NCBI GenBank assembly: GCA_037447655.1
Contig: JBBHKE010002683.1
Coordinates: 556,075 to 620,074, forward strand
DNA from: Zygnema cylindricum
Taxonomy: Eukaryota; Streptophyta; Zygnematophyceae; Zygnematales; Zygnemataceae
Length of the DNA stretch: 64,000 nucleotides
Direction of reading: 5' to 3'
Made by a program: the position numbers and the translations under genes
Shown here: positions 11,517 through 23,386 of the stretch, one piece after another
How positions within the stretch are numbered: the stretch's first letter is position 1
How the letters are laid out: the number at the start of each line of letters is the position of its first letter
The notes under the pieces: model-generated
The model's database searches: none
Told to the model about the DNA's origin: nothing
The model's input: the letters and a program-made list of their open reading frames with translations, nothing else

Positions 11517-12958
11517 AGTGTGAACGCCCCTTCTTAATGGAGCGGGACCTATTGTACAATTATGGTCCATGCATTCGTACGGCAAATCTCTCCTGCCCAG
11601 TCTTTTTGTCGTTGCCTGCTGACCTACAGATTTGGACTGAGACCGCACAAACCTCCGTGCTTGCCTCCATGCATGTCAAAAAGCAAGCGAGCCACGTGAC
11701 AGCATCTTATTAAATTAGTCATGCTTGTCAGAGAAGTACGGACAGAATCTATAATTCGTCGGTTCTTAACAGACGGTGGATTGAAAGGGTTTCAAATTTT
11801 TAATGCGCCAAGAGCGTGCAGATTACACATCGAGACCGTTGGATGCTGTATCCAAAAAAAGGAACTTGGGGCGGAGATCCAGGGACTACACTATATACTG
11901 ACAGGCTGACCTACGAGATTAGGGTTTGCGATATATGCTGCAAAATCTTGGGAACGGTTTTAGGGTTGAGAACCATCTCGACAAAACAGCGCCGACAAAA
12001 TTATACTACAGTAGCGGTGGAAAATCGTCCTGAGCCAATGAAAGAATTTTGTTTGGACCGCGCCCGCTCAAAAAAAGAAAAAAGAAATTGACAACCTTTG
12101 CTTAACGAAAAAATATAAATTTAAACTTCTAGGTGGACCAATGTGGTACGACTGTACGTTTAACCTCTGGAAATTATTTTTGCCATAGAGAACAACAATC
12201 TCTGGCGTCAGAAAATATTTTGGCCAGCCGGGGAAGCCACCACGCGTCGTGTTTTTAGTGGCAAGGGACGGTACGACCGGATCTTGCATAGGGCCGTTGT
12301 GCTTAGATTCCGTACGCTTCCTAATAATTGTAATCTGATAATTTGGCAGCATGGAGTTGACCTGACATTTTCAATATTGACAAATGACGTAAGCTTAAGC
12401 ACAGTTCAAATGTGCAGGACTTTCGAAGTTCGAACTATTAAAAATTTAAAATAAGCAGGAACAAATGTACTAAACGAATGGATGTCGCTGCGCCGTACCA
12501 TTAGTTGTTTGACTATCTAAATTTTCAACATTATTAATAGGGATCGTCGTCCTTGGGCAGGATAATTGTTACGTTTCCCTCCGGCTCACAATCAAGCGGC
12601 CGTGACAGATTTCTCTAGTCGTTATGACGACCGTCAGGTTTTCTGGACCGAGCGATTGCGCTGTCCGTCAGTCGCCGGCGTGGATGCCTCAGCTGGCTTG
12701 AGTGCCTTCTGCGAGACTTCGGACGTCCATATATAGTTGAGTCATTGATGGACTGTACTGTACTGTAGTTACGTCTCAAGCTGCATTTTTATGTACGGAA
12801 AAAACAAGAAATGTTGTCAAATGGTCAACTGGATTTCGATCATCAGCAATCATTCCTTTTTACACGACATACATGTTACATTTTGACTTTTTATCCAGTG
12901 GCTCCGTTGTAGTCATCCAATCGCCAATTGGACACATATGGTTATTGTGTCCCATTCG
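11517..12958. other. Intergenic stretch, no gene recognised
   Basis: Only short open frames without domain features are present. No terminal repeats were paired. It is rich in GTACGG-type words, like other intergenic parts of this window. Confidence 0.4.
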
Positions 12959-13249
12959 CTAAGGGCGTGTCCCCATGTGTTCAAGTAAGGGTTTTTTTCC
13001 GTCGTTTACACAGAAAATGGGACTTCCTACTTGAAAATATTACGCCGTACGAAAAATGGGCAAAAACTCAAATACATTTTGCGTCATCTTGGAACTTGAA
13101 AGGTACAAAAAAAGTACGGAATTTGACTAAAAGATAAGTTGCACTTCGTAGTACTTTCTGTCCGGTAAACTGAACAGAAATTTAACGGGAAACGTACGTA
13201 ATTGTACCAAAATTGTACGGACTATGACGAAAAGAGACGGGAACTGTAC

Positions 13250-13420
13250 GAAAAGTGTACAAACTGCGGGATATGTAAAATTTATTTTTGTTTGTATGTA
13301 CGAAATAGTACGGACGAAAATTCATTAACGATTTTTCCGATTTTTTCAAAAGGTTCAATGCGTATTTTACGTATAGTTCGTCGCGATTAGATCGTTCGCA
13401 CTAAACGCCGTGAACAACTA
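13250..13420. mobile_element. hAT 3'-terminal fragment
   Basis: It matches the 3' ends at 41700-41859 and 50815-50999: a shared ACAAACTGCGG phrase, then ATTCATTAACGATTTTT, TTCAATGCGT, and the terminus TGAACAACTA. The partner 5' end was not found upstream. Confidence 0.55.
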
Positions 13421-13549
13421 TGGTTCAAACTTCAAAAGCTTCAAAAAAAATAAGAGCAGCAAACCGTTAAAGGTGACGAGAATCCAAAAGGAGCGGGAAA
13501 AGATTATCTTTACGCAATATTTTTTTTTGGATTTTAGAGGATTCGCGCG

Positions 13550-13750
13550 CACCCCGTCAAAAGGTTAGCGTTGAGAAATTATTAGTGTAAAGAAAAAATT
13601 AGCGTCATTTATTCTAACTTAGTACCGAGAGACGTGGCAGATTATGGTCCACGTCTTTAAATAGTGTAGTTTATTCTATTTAAGGTATTAATGTCAATAT
13701 TTTGGGGCGCCGATATAGAGCTGATAACGCTAATAACGATTCGCGGTGTA
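13550..13750. mobile_element. TACACCG-family MITE, second short subtype
   Basis: The right end is TAACGATTCGCGGTGTA; the left end is degraded (CACCCCGTC, then AGGTTAGCG). The interior (AAGAAAAAATTAGCGTCATT, GACGTGGCA.ATTATGG) is shared with the intact copy at 57008-57210. Confidence 0.65.
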
Positions 13751-13849
13751 CTGTACTGTACCATGCGGACAAACTTTAATGATTTTCCATCGTGGAAGTT
13801 ATCTATACCACGTGTAGCGATTTTACACGGCTTGTAGACTACAGCACAG

Positions 13850-14073
13850 TACACCGTGTATCGCTACAGTATTAGTGCTGATAATTTTTCGCCACTTAAA
13901 ACATTTATTCTCCGTATACACATGTCGGATTTTCAATTTGAGACGCCAATCGGGAGCTGAGAATCTTACCTCTCAATCGCAGCCGTCGGATCTACAATCC
14001 GACAAGTGTGTACGGGGAAAATATGTTTTAAGTGGTGAAAAAAACATTGACGCTAATAGCGCTTCATGGTGTA
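13850..14073. mobile_element. Foldback MITE, TACACCG family, short subtype (copy 2)
   Basis: It starts TACACCGTGTATCGCTA and ends TAGCGCTTCATGGTGTA. The interior has the same CGCCACTTAAAACAT / ATGTTTTAAGTGG inverted pair as 3546-3766. Confidence 0.8.
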
Positions 14074-14268
14074 ACGGTCCTGTAGCGTCCTCGGCGTGAG
14101 CAGTTGATAACGTCATCCACCAACGGGGCCGAATGGAGAGGATCCAAAAGAAATCGAACGGCCAATGTTTGCGCTCGGTTCAAAACATAGTCTCGATGGA
14201 ATCTTAAATAAAATATTTTTGTTGATTGGCGTCGAAACGTGGATACGTGCGGCACACTTTATCCTTTG

Positions 14269-14962
14269 GGGTGGACTTCCATTAGGCGTCCCAGTAATTG
14301 TACGGAAGATTTTACTGAAGGGCATGCCTTCCATTAGGTCGTGTCTGTTAACCTGCGTGGCTCATTCTGGTTGGTAGCACGTAGGCTAATATTCGATGCC
14401 TAAAATCTTGAAAGAATCTTCGAATGCAATGTCAGAACGCAATATTTGTACGGACGGAGGTAATATCTGTACCACGGAGATAATATCTGTACCAGCGGAG
14501 GTAATTAATGACTCGTACAGAGGGCATTAAATGTACTACCCAAAATTTCAAAACGCAACGACAAAAAGGCGGCAGCAAACTTTGATGGTGGGAGCGTGAC
14601 GGGATAATTTCGGCGGATTCGATGCCATCCTGGCGGAAGGCACATGGCTCTTGCGACGTGTACGCACATACGCGCGCGCCCATCCTGGATTATTTGACCT
14701 TTTCCACGCGGCTTATTTTAACACGTTCTGTATTCGAGAATTGTCCTCACTCTGCACGATCTTAAAAAACAGTAGGGTTGATGACGTGGCGTCACGGATA
14801 AAAAGTGCAATTGAATCCGACGGTCTTAATTTACGCCTACAACCTTGGACAATTTTCTGTAATGTTGTTTTCGTTGAAAAAAATAAAATCTGTACGAATC
14901 TATACGAAACGGTACGGCTTTCGGTAAAAAACCCCACTTTTTCGCTAATGGAAGTCTACCCT
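14269..14962. mobile_element. Non-autonomous element with GGGTRGACTTCCATTAG ends (copy 1)
   Basis: The left end GGGTGGACTTCCATTAGGCG and the inverse of the right end GGGTAGACTTCCATTAGCG pair. The interior resembles 42146-42911 (CGGAGGTAATTAATGA and a region near the right end). No coding domain, and the target duplication is not resolved. Confidence 0.6.
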
Positions 14963-15375
14963 TAAAAGAAAAAAAAAAAAGGGAAAGAAATAGCGCGAAG
15001 CTATTCTCACATACTCCAACATCAAACGTCGACTATGTGATGTTGTGAACAGTTGAACACACTTTGTGAGGGATACAATACCGCAAATAGGGTAGGTTGT
15101 AAAGTAACTTTAATATTTTGATGGCGTTAATCTATTTGGACTCTAAATAGAATTTATAACTTAATTTGTTTGCTTACACCAAAAATTCTATACAATAATA
15201 GTATCCACGGTGTACGCACTTTCTCGCGCACAGAAACTCACTCTCATAGCCTATTCCCAACAAAGCATTTCCCATTCCGATGATTTTCCGAATTATGATA
15301 ATAATATGAAACATTTAAAATTCTTTGTACGTGCGAAACTTTCTTTCTATTTGTCGAACAGCGATCCTTTCATTC
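14963..15375. other. Intergenic stretch before a tandem repeat
   Basis: No gene recognised. The last part (from about 15225) already shows phrases of the following repeat (CATAGC.TATTCCCA). Confidence 0.4.
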
Positions 15376-16065
15376 ATAGCATATTCCCACCGAAATAAAA
15401 TTCACTTCCGCAACAGACGGATGTTGGGATAATGTACAGCTTTCTATGAAAACCGTACAACGAACTTCCTCAAAATATTGTCGGATATTAAAGTCGGGTA
15501 AAAGTCGTGTACTTCGCCAAAAGCTGACGTGGCCAAACAACATCCAAAGGCTATTTCATTGATTCATTGTACTCGCGCGAAACAACTGCATGACTTTGAA
15601 CCACCATCGTCGTCCTTCGAATATTCAACACTGCAAGTTTGTTTTTGCGCCTATGTTTGATGACGTCGAAGCGTGTACGTTTTCCGACGAGTTCTCGGAA
15701 AATCAAATGCTCCGGTGGGAATAGGTTTTCATAGCCTATTCCCACCGGAAAAAAATTCACTTCCGCAACAGACGGGCGTTCGAATGATGTACGAATTTTC
15801 GAGCACCACCTTTTTTGTTTTCGGAAATTTTCGGAAAACCGTACAAAGTAAGTTCCTCAATATATTGGGGGATATTGAAGTCAGGTTAAAGTAGCGTATT
15901 TCTATGCAGACCAACGGTAACCCGAAAAGCTGACTAAGCAAAAACAACATCTGAACGGCTATTTCGTTGTTCCCGCGCGAAAAAACTTTCCAACCTAAAC
16001 CCTACAAGTTTGAAAATCTGCGGGTTAGGTTTCGCGCCTATGTTTTACGACGTCGAAGCGTGTAA
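15376..16065. repeat. Tandem repeat of about 355 bp, two copies
   Basis: Both copies begin CATAGC.TATTCCCACCG, contain AATTCACTTCCGCAACAGAC early on, and end CCTATGTTT.A.GACGTCGAAG. Divergence is considerable. No coding domain. Confidence 0.6.
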
Positions 16066-16095
16066 TGTGTCATAGGACACCTTTAATTGGAGCGT

Positions 16096-16405
16096 AGTTC
16101 AAAAGTAGGTGAAAGTAGGCCCATACAATATGCCTATAGTATGTAAAACATACAATATGACCTTAAGACCCATATTGTATTGGTCGAAAAATGAATAAAA
16201 ATGTATCAGGGTCTAGTCGCACATCAATCGATAGAGAATTAAACGTTATGTCTAAATTTTGAAAAACATTCGGACAAAAAAAAATTATGTGAGTTTGAGG
16301 TATTTTATATTTAAACCGTCAGATTTGGACGATCGGACGGTCGCTGATCAAAGTAGCGATCTAAGAAGATCACATGAAAAGCCCATAACATATCTTACGA
16401 TTGGA
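16096..16405. mobile_element. GTTCAAAAGTAGG element, right end lost
   Basis: The left end GTTCAAAAGTAGGTGAAAG and interior (CCATACAATATGCCTAT, AAAGTAGCGATCTAAGAAG) match the intact copy at 51002-51269. Confidence 0.6.
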
Positions 16406-16576
16406 CTATCTATCATATTATCGTCTGCAATTTTGAACGTCCGCGTGTTTTAGTTCGCTAAAAAAAATTGTCCGTCGGCGTGCGCTGTACTATGATAATA
16501 CGTCAGATTCGTACGTTTGTACAAGAGTGTGCACAACGCACACACATACACTATGCCTACTCTACGCGAATTTAGT

Positions 16577-16660
16577 GCCAAGCATAGTTGTTCAAAACGT
16601 ATTCTAGGCACGTTTCGAACGCGCGTAAAATACGTAGAAATTGGATAGACGCCGCGATCG
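16577..16660. mobile_element. Inverted hAT 3'-terminal fragment
   Basis: It starts TAGTTGTTCAAAACGTATTC, the inverse of the hAT 3' terminus at 41859, and is then followed by unrelated sequence. Confidence 0.5.
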
Positions 16661-16724
16661 CGAGATATGTACTTTTGGCGGTTTGCGGTCATCGCCACAT
16701 AGGATGACACATGGCACGTCAACA

Positions 16725-17320
16725 TTGGATTGCGGCGACACCGGAGATTACGGGAACAAATAGATATATGACATGTGTTGACATTTCAACCATATCGTAC
16801 AATTGTCGTACAGAAAGTACACCGACACCTGTACTTATCAGTACGGTACAGTGAAATGATTGGTGCCGTACGTCAGTAAATAGGGTCTTAGAGTGAGAAT
16901 AGGACTTAGAATATTTTGAGTAGGTAGTCGCCTCTCCCAGAGAGCATCTAGTATAAATGGCTAACTTTGAGCAGCCATAATTATCAATTTACTTGACCAT
17001 TTTCAGTGATTCTTTTTGCTGCGGACTCACGGAAGTCTAAGCTACATAGGAAAGTAGTCGGTCAGAATTTTTGTCTGCCAAGGTGGCTGCATTTTAAAGG
17101 GAATTTCAAAGTGGGTGAATGTGTCCAAATCTCATTTTCTATTTTTGCATTCTGTGGTGGAACTAACCACACAGAAAGTCTTATTTCACATGGGTGATTC
17201 TATATTTGGGTTCTGATTGTCAAGGGGTCAATCATTTGGGTTTTATCAAGTTAGAAGTCGGCACTATCTAGATTAGCTTCTTTGGATCTGCTTACTCTAA
17301 GGGCCAATGGAGGTCTCAGA
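16725..17320 (+). repeat. Partial LTR related to the Copia-1 LTR
   Basis: It shares with the Copia-1 LTR the words TTTTCAGTGATTCTTTTTGC, the CGGACTCA..GGAAGTC-like phrase and the end GGCCAATGGAGG (Copia-1: GGTCCAATGGAGG). It abuts the end of the methyltransferase fragment (minus strand) at about 17320. Confidence 0.55.
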
Positions 17321-18090
17321 GTTTCACGAGGGACCAACTCATGTGACTCGGAACCAAAAAATCATAAATAGTGTGCGTTATGTCAGACTTAGCTGAGGAA
17401 GGGAAAAGAGAGAGCTGAAAAGTTGTACCCCGGAGACAAGGTGAGGACTTAGATGTTGTGTGTTTAAATGGTGTATGCCCCCCTCTAGCCGATTGAGACA
17501 GATTGTTCTGTGCGTATCGACCAGCTGCAATTCCATGCCCAAGACAAATAAAAGTGAGTGAGGATCCATGACTTGACCAAGTAAGGTGCAGCGCTGCCGC
17601 TCGGTGAGTCTCGGGGAGGCAGTAGTGTCTAGAATGAAATGTAACAGATGTTCTCGTTCTGTGGTAGTAGGTTCTTCTAAGTTGTCTGTATGCGTATTGT
17701 GAAGCATGCCCGGTCCATTGTGAGAGTATGCTTGAGAAAGTGGATATGCAACGAGTGTAGGCAGTGCACGTAGTGGCTAACTGGGATGTTAAGACCAAAT
17801 GCAGGTGGATAGTCTGTCTGTATACATGTCGGGACCTTATGAAAAGGAAGAAGTGCATCGAAAATGAAGAGGTTAGGTGGTCGGACAGCGAGGTTCGCTT
17901 CTCGGAGCTGACCCATGTCCACCAGGTTAGTCCACTTCGTACAAACCCGGTGGGCCAACGAACCATGGCGTGCGGTATCGATGATTAACGGTGGTCCAAT
18001 CAATGATTCAATGCGCTTGTAATATGCGAGCGCCGTGGGTCGTGGATCATTAGAAGCTGCGATATTTTCTAGGATGTATCCGAAAGGACG
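17321..18090 (-). pseudogene. Truncated C5 DNA methyltransferase (motifs VI-X), joined to a Copia frame
   Basis: The minus strand reads RPFGYILENIA (motif VI), then IIDTARHGSLAHRVCTKWTN (motif VIII), a target-recognition region, then EPTTTEREHLLHF (motif IX-like) and TERQRCTLLGQVMDPHSLLF (motif X-like), ending IYDFLVPSHMSWSL. It is clearly homologous to 30680-31420 of the gypsy element at protein and DNA level. Motifs I-IV (cofactor site and catalytic Cys) are missing. A frameshift lies near 17700. The reading frame runs without a break from Copia-2 protease and pre-integrase into motif VI-VIII across the junction near 18090. A functional fusion is unlikely, because the catalytic half is absent. 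Confidence 0.8.
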
Positions 18091-19542
18091 ATCCAATTTC
18101 CTCAAACTATTATAATTGATATGGCCTAATCTTTTATGCCACAACTCATGTGAGTGCAAAACACCAGAGTACAGAACATCATTCTCCTTGGTATTAGCCA
18201 TATCCATGCGATACATCTTGCTACTATCTCTAGTACTTGTAACCGCAACTGTGCCATTTTTGCTAACAACCTGCCGACCATTTTTCAAATCAACCTCAAA
18301 GCCTTTACTCTCTACCAACGACGTAGAAAACAATTTTTTCTTAAAGTCAGGCACAAATAAGACATTGTGAAGAGTCCTTTCAATTGCTTTTCCTTCTACG
18401 TCAACTAGCAAGGACACATCACCCATAGCACGACTTTGGACACTCATTCCACAGGCATAATAAATATTTTTCTCCGGCGTAGCTTTCAGATTTTTGAAGA
18501 TGGCCTTGTTCCAACACATGTGGGCTGACGCTCCTGTATCCATTATCCATCCAAGGTCCTTCGCGTCCTCCATTGCTGCCGCCATAACGAATAGATCCGT
18601 GTTGTCCCCCTCAAAAAATGTCAGAGTCTCGTCCTGGAGTGATAAAGAGGCAGAAAACAGTGAATTTCCACGAGGTGTAGGCCTCGTGAAGCTTTTGTAA
18701 AACTGACTTTGTTGCCATCCCGGCCTGTATAAACCTGTATTGTTAGCTTGTTTAATTTTAGGACAGAATTTGTATCCGTGACCTCTCTCACTACAATAAT
18801 AACATGCATTGTTTGATTGTCTATTTCCACCTTGATTAAACTGTCTGAACTGGTTAAACTGATTACGTTGCTGATTAAATTGACCTTTCCTCCCAAAGTT
18901 TGAATTAAAAGCCTCTACTTGCTCAACATAGGGAATATTAGATGTAGCTTCCTCTTCTAGTAAAATATTGATGGTATATGGTAAAGTTCAGCTAGCTTTA
19001 TCTTTCTGTTTGAGCATGTCAGATGCTCCTTTCATACTACGAGGGAGACCCCTCATGAGCAATGCTGCCTGTTGAAATGGAGGAAACACCCCACCTGCAC
19101 AAGAATGTGCATCTACAACGATACGAAATTTTTTAGAATATTCAGCCATTGTACCGCCAGTGTTCTTATAGTCCCAAATTTTTCCAGCTAATAGAAGCTC
19201 TTCCTAGACATTAGCATTTTCATAATCACTTTTAAGGAAATTCCAGATATCAATTGTTTTTTTCATTTTTATCCGAGACATAGCTAAGTTTTCAGATATA
19301 CAAAATTTTAGAATAGAACGAGCTTGAGTATTTTTCTCAGACCATGACGGATCAGATTCATCCAGGGAACCATCCAATTTATCCAAAAGATTGACATTCT
19401 CAAAATGTGCCTCAACCATATCCGCCCAGTAAACATACTTATCCCCGGAAAAGATAGGAATTCTTGATGACAGGCCCATAACCTGTTTTTCTACAAACAC
19501 CGGTGCATGTGGAGGAGCAGCAGTAGTAGTAGAAGTAGACAT
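18091..19542 (-). pseudogene. Copia-2 gag-protease-preintegrase (truncated)
   Basis: It starts MSTSTTTAAPP at 19542. The gag part includes QVMGLSSRIPIFSGDKYVYW, a form also seen in Copia-1 (QVMGPPSRVPTFNGSGFIYW). A CCHC zinc knuckle (CYYCSERGHGYKFC) lies at about 18800, the aspartic protease motif MDTGASAHMC at about 18530, and the GAG-preintegrase motif LWHKRLGHINYNSL at about 18125. The gag part is broken by stops near 19203 and 19000. Integrase, reverse transcriptase and RNase H are missing: the element stops at the junction with the methyltransferase fragment. Confidence 0.85.
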
Positions 19543-19544
19543 GA

Positions 19545-20209
19545 TACACTCTTAGAAGCTATCAAGAATCCTACCAAACAGCTGTTCTTAAGTGCTCACC
19601 AATTCTTATAAAAGCATCCAAACCTCACAAAACTCTATCAGAATATAGAGTAGCATAAACACTGACAACTCCTAATGTTTCAGCACAATTGACCTGACAA
19701 CACTCAAGATATAATACTCTGAAGTTTCCCGAAAACTTTCTGCAGTTTTACTGCTTGGAAGTCTAGATACATAATATGTTCTGAGTCCTAAGTCTTATAC
19801 TTGTGTTGAACTGACAATACCAGTGTACTTGAGTGGTACGTCAAACTAGGAAGCTGCCACTAATCTGAGCTACCACTGAGCTATCACTAAGCTACCACTG
19901 AGCTATAACTAAGCTACCACTGAGTTTACCCACTAAGTTACCACTGAGTTACCCACTAAGTTGACTAGAATCGTATCTATCGTAGTTGCTCTATTCTGTA
20001 CAGAATCACATTAAAAATATCAGACCCTGCGTTGTCCGTACGGACCATATCAAATATAATCGTGGTTGCGTTGTCTTGTCTGTGTTGCAGCTTCGCTGCT
20101 CTTTTATTCTGCTGCTGTGCTCCTCTATGTGTATAGCAGTTGCGGTGCTCTGTCTATATAGCAGCTGCGCTGCTGTGCTGCTCTAAGAGTGAAAGATTTC
20201 CAAAAGACA
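19545..20209 (-). repeat. Probable 5' LTR/leader of Copia-2
   Basis: The minus strand begins TGTCTTTTGGAAATC at 20209 and runs to just upstream of the gag start. It shares GCAGCTGCG and TGATATG.TCCGTACGG phrases with the solo LTR at 38852-39960. It contains a short tandem array of AGCTACCACTGAGCTA-type units at 19866-19965. The matching 3' LTR is absent. Confidence 0.55.
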
Positions 20210-20218
20210 ACTATAATG

Positions 20219-20624
20219 ACGTCTTCTGTGATTTTTCGCGTTCAACTGTTTAAGTAATAATGGCGGCTTCTTTTCGAAATGTGAAGAAGATGCCCGTACA
20301 CAATTTAAACTCACGGCGCTCAAATAGTGTGATGGCGCAATGTCTCTTTTTGGAAATATTTGTAGATGTGACGATATTTTTTCGTACATTCCATGTACAT
20401 TCTCTTCGGTTTACTGAACACAATGTACGGATACGTGCATTGAATCTTTTTGTAAACCGCCATTAAGTTTCCGTTAAAAATCTAACAATTACAATATTTT
20501 TTTATTAGTTTCCGTAAAATGTCAATATCAGTTTACAGTAGACGTTTTTTTGCGTATTTTTGAAAAGTCACGTACAATACGTAGAAATTGGAAAAAAGGA
20601 AAAAGACGCGTGTATTGAATAACT
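20219..20624 (-). mobile_element. Inverted hAT 5'-terminal fragment (left arm of a foldback)
   Basis: Read on the minus strand from 20624 (TAGTTATTCAATAC) it parallels 20698-21109, the 5' terminal region of the hAT element. The two lie head to head, 73 bp apart, forming an 890-bp imperfect inverted repeat. Confidence 0.7.
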
Positions 20625-20650
20625 AGGGTCCCAAGTTTTGAGCGCCTTCC

Positions 20651-20684
20651 AAAGGCCTACCATAAAAACGCCTACTTTTGAACT
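20651..20684. mobile_element. Right-end fragment of a GTTCAAAAGTAGG element
   Basis: GGCCTACCATAAAAACGCC followed by TACTTTTGAAC is identical to the right end of 51002-51269. It sits in the loop between the two head-to-head hAT ends. Confidence 0.6.
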
Positions 20685-21188
20685 ATGAATCGGAGCCTAG
20701 TTGTTCAATACGTGCGTTTTTTTCCTTTTTTTCATTTACTACGTATTATACGTGACTTTTCAAAAAAACGCAAAAAAACGTCTATTGTAAACTAAAATTG
20801 ACATTTTACGGAAACTAATAAAAAAAATACTGTAAATGTTAGATTTTTTACAGAAACTGTACAGTAATTTACAAAAAGATTTGATGCACGTATCCGTACA
20901 TTCTCTTCAGTAAACCGAACAGAATGTACATGGAATGTACGGGATAATATCATTACGACTACAAATATTTCCAAAAAAAAGACGTTGCGGCGTCACACTA
21001 TTTGAGCGCTGTTAGTTCAAATTGTTTACGGGCGTCTTCTTTATGTTTCGAAAAGAAGACGCAATTATTACTTCAACAGTTGAACGCGAAAAATCACCAA
21101 AGACGCCATTAACGACGCCATGACAACAGTTAGTAAACTGCAGTTGAAGCCGTTGACGAAGAAGTAACGAACCTCCAAAAAAGCAGCC

Positions 21189-22353
21189 ATGCCTAGAGTT
21201 CGAGGAGAGGAGTGGGACCTTGTGAAGCCTCCAAAAGGTGGGATCCTAGTAGCCAACAGATTATGTGTTTGTATTTACTGTAATTTTTATTTTATCGCCC
21301 AAGCAACTAGGATCAAAAATTATCTCACTGGAAATGTCAAGTGTGGAGGGATTAGAGCTTGCACAATGTGTCCAATCGAGGTGAAGGAGGAGTTTATCGT
21401 AGGTGACAACGAAAAATCAGCCAATTCCTCTAAGAAACCTGTGCTCAGTGACCTAGATGAACTCACGTGTATTTTTCCACTGACTCCAAGGACGAAAGCA
21501 AGAGTTGTTCAGACGAAAATACAATATGCATTCAGCATGCAAAACAAGAAGGAGGTAGATTTAGCTTAGGCCACGACTTTTTATACCAATATATTGCCGT
21601 TCAGACTTTTAGATGACCCGTATTTCAAGGTTGCGGTGAAGAAGACTGGTAATGATTACAAGTTACCAATCGGAGAAATCTTCTCCTATTGGAGACCAAG
21701 GCGAATGTGAAGAAGAATTTGTCAAGTTATGTGAAGAACATTGAAGTCACCGGTGCCACAATCACATCAGATGGGTGGACAGCAGTAGATGCTAGTCCTT
21801 TGCTAAATATTTTAGCTGTCACCCCGAAAGGTGACATGTTCTTGACGGTAGAGGACACTAGTGGACAAACGAAGGACGCCAACTACATTTGTGCGGTGTT
21901 GGAAAAGGGAATACTTGCGGTAGGGGTGGAGAATGTGGTGCAGGTAGTTACGGATTATGCCCTAGTGAACAAGGGTGCAACTTTGTTGCTCGTGGCAAAG
22001 CACCTTTCTATCACGTGGACGCCATGCGCTGCACATGTACTGGACTTGATGTTAGAAGATTGGAGTAGGTTGACCTTTAACTCCAAACTTGTCCGAGAGG
22101 CAAAAGAAATTTTGAGATTCATCACTAATCATAGCATGAGTGTAGCCATGTTTAATAAAATTTCAAAACTTTGGCTTCTCAAACCTGGAGAGACTAGGTT
22201 TGGTACTAATTTTATTATGCTCTAGGTGATATTAGATGTGCAAGAGAGTTTGGAGCGGTTGATGTTTGATGACAAATTCAAGGAATGGGTGGGCAAGCCA
22301 ATGTAGAAGATAGAGGGGCTAAAATTAGGTACTACATTCCGAGCACGGAGATT
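21189..22353 (+). pseudogene. hAT transposase, N-terminal part (BED finger and DUF659)
   Basis: It starts MPRVRGEEWDLVKPP at 21189. The BED-type zinc finger has C.YC at the VCIYCNF block and lacks perfect spacing afterwards. From about 21690, ATITSDGWTAVDASPLLNIL, KDANYICAVLEKGI, NVVQVVTDYA and WTPCAAHVLDLMLEDW are typical of DUF659 in plant hAT transposases. Stops at 21568, 21708 and 22224 and frame changes show it is dead. It ends at the Copia-1 insertion at 22353. Confidence 0.85.
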
Positions 22354-23386
22354 TGTTGAAATTAATAGATTTCTCGAGTATTTTCTAGGTTTAAATATGT
22401 TAGTATAAAAGGAAAAGAAAAGGACGGACAGCCTGCCTCCACCTCCTCTCTCTAGCCCCCATACTTGTTGTATTCACTGAAGGATAGAGAGGGTGGTTGA
22501 TCCATGGCTGCGTTACTTCAACAAGCAGTAACTTTTAGTAGGTTACTAAAAATATACCTGACGGACTCGTGATTTGATCCCGATACCTGCCGTTCGTCAA
22601 GTTGGTTGACATCGGTCAGCTTTATCCTATTAGACTAGGACCAATGCTAAATGTTATAGTATGTGATAGATATATATTTATTAAGGAGGGAACAAATTCA
22701 TTTTAACTGAAACTCTATATGGCATGCATAGATACAGTTTTATAAAGTACGAAGTACGATACTACTTTGAAACGGATACCGCGCATTTTGTTTTGACAAC
22801 GAAACAAATATCGCGCAAGGATTTATAACGGTTGAGATTACATTACGAGTCAAATCCAACGGCGCACATCATTGCCTAAATCCCGGAATAGTCACTTTTG
22901 CATTTAGTGACATGGCATAACCTGGAGCCACGTGGAGGGATAACATTTGGTCACGGGAATTTCGAGGAAAGTACATACGAGTGGAAAATGGACAAGCGTC
23001 CGCTTAATGGCCTTGTCGTACAAAGGTCGTACAAAAAGTACATTGGCAGTAGTACTTTTATGTACTGTACAATATTTTGATTGGTTCGTACAGTTAGTAG
23101 ATAGGGGTTGTGAGAGGGAGCTAGGACTTAGAAAAAATCTGGTCTTCTCTCTCTTTGACAGGTTGTATAAAATTGGCATTTTTGTCGGCTTATAACTTAT
23201 CAGCTAGTTGGCCGTTTTCAGTGATTCTTTTTGCTACGAACTCAAGGGAGTTGAAGCTGCACATAGGTGCATCCAAACTGTCATTTTGCCTTCCTAAACA
23301 GCAATGGTTGTGGCTTGAAGTGGGTTAGTTAAATACTATCTAGAGGCTTCCTGTATTTTGTGGTCCAATGGAGGCACAGAATTACA
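22354..23386 (+). repeat. Copia-1 5' LTR
   Basis: It is 1033 bp, TG...CA. It is collinear with 38128-40525 once the two insertions there are removed, with visible divergence. It contains an antisense polymerase III-like A/B box pair at about 22570-22637. Confidence 0.85.
22570..22637 (-). promoter_or_regulatory. tRNA-like A and B boxes within the Copia-1 5' LTR
   Basis: Minus strand: A-box-like TAGTCTAATAGG, then about 46 bp, then B-box-like GATCAAATCA. The same pair is in the 3' LTR, with a better B box (GATCAAATCC fits GWTCRANNCC). It may be a SINE-derived segment fixed in the LTR. Confidence 0.4.

Noticed and set aside
15376-16065. CRISPR-like array
   Set aside because: There are only two long diverged tandem units, no short direct repeats with unique spacers, and the genome is eukaryotic.
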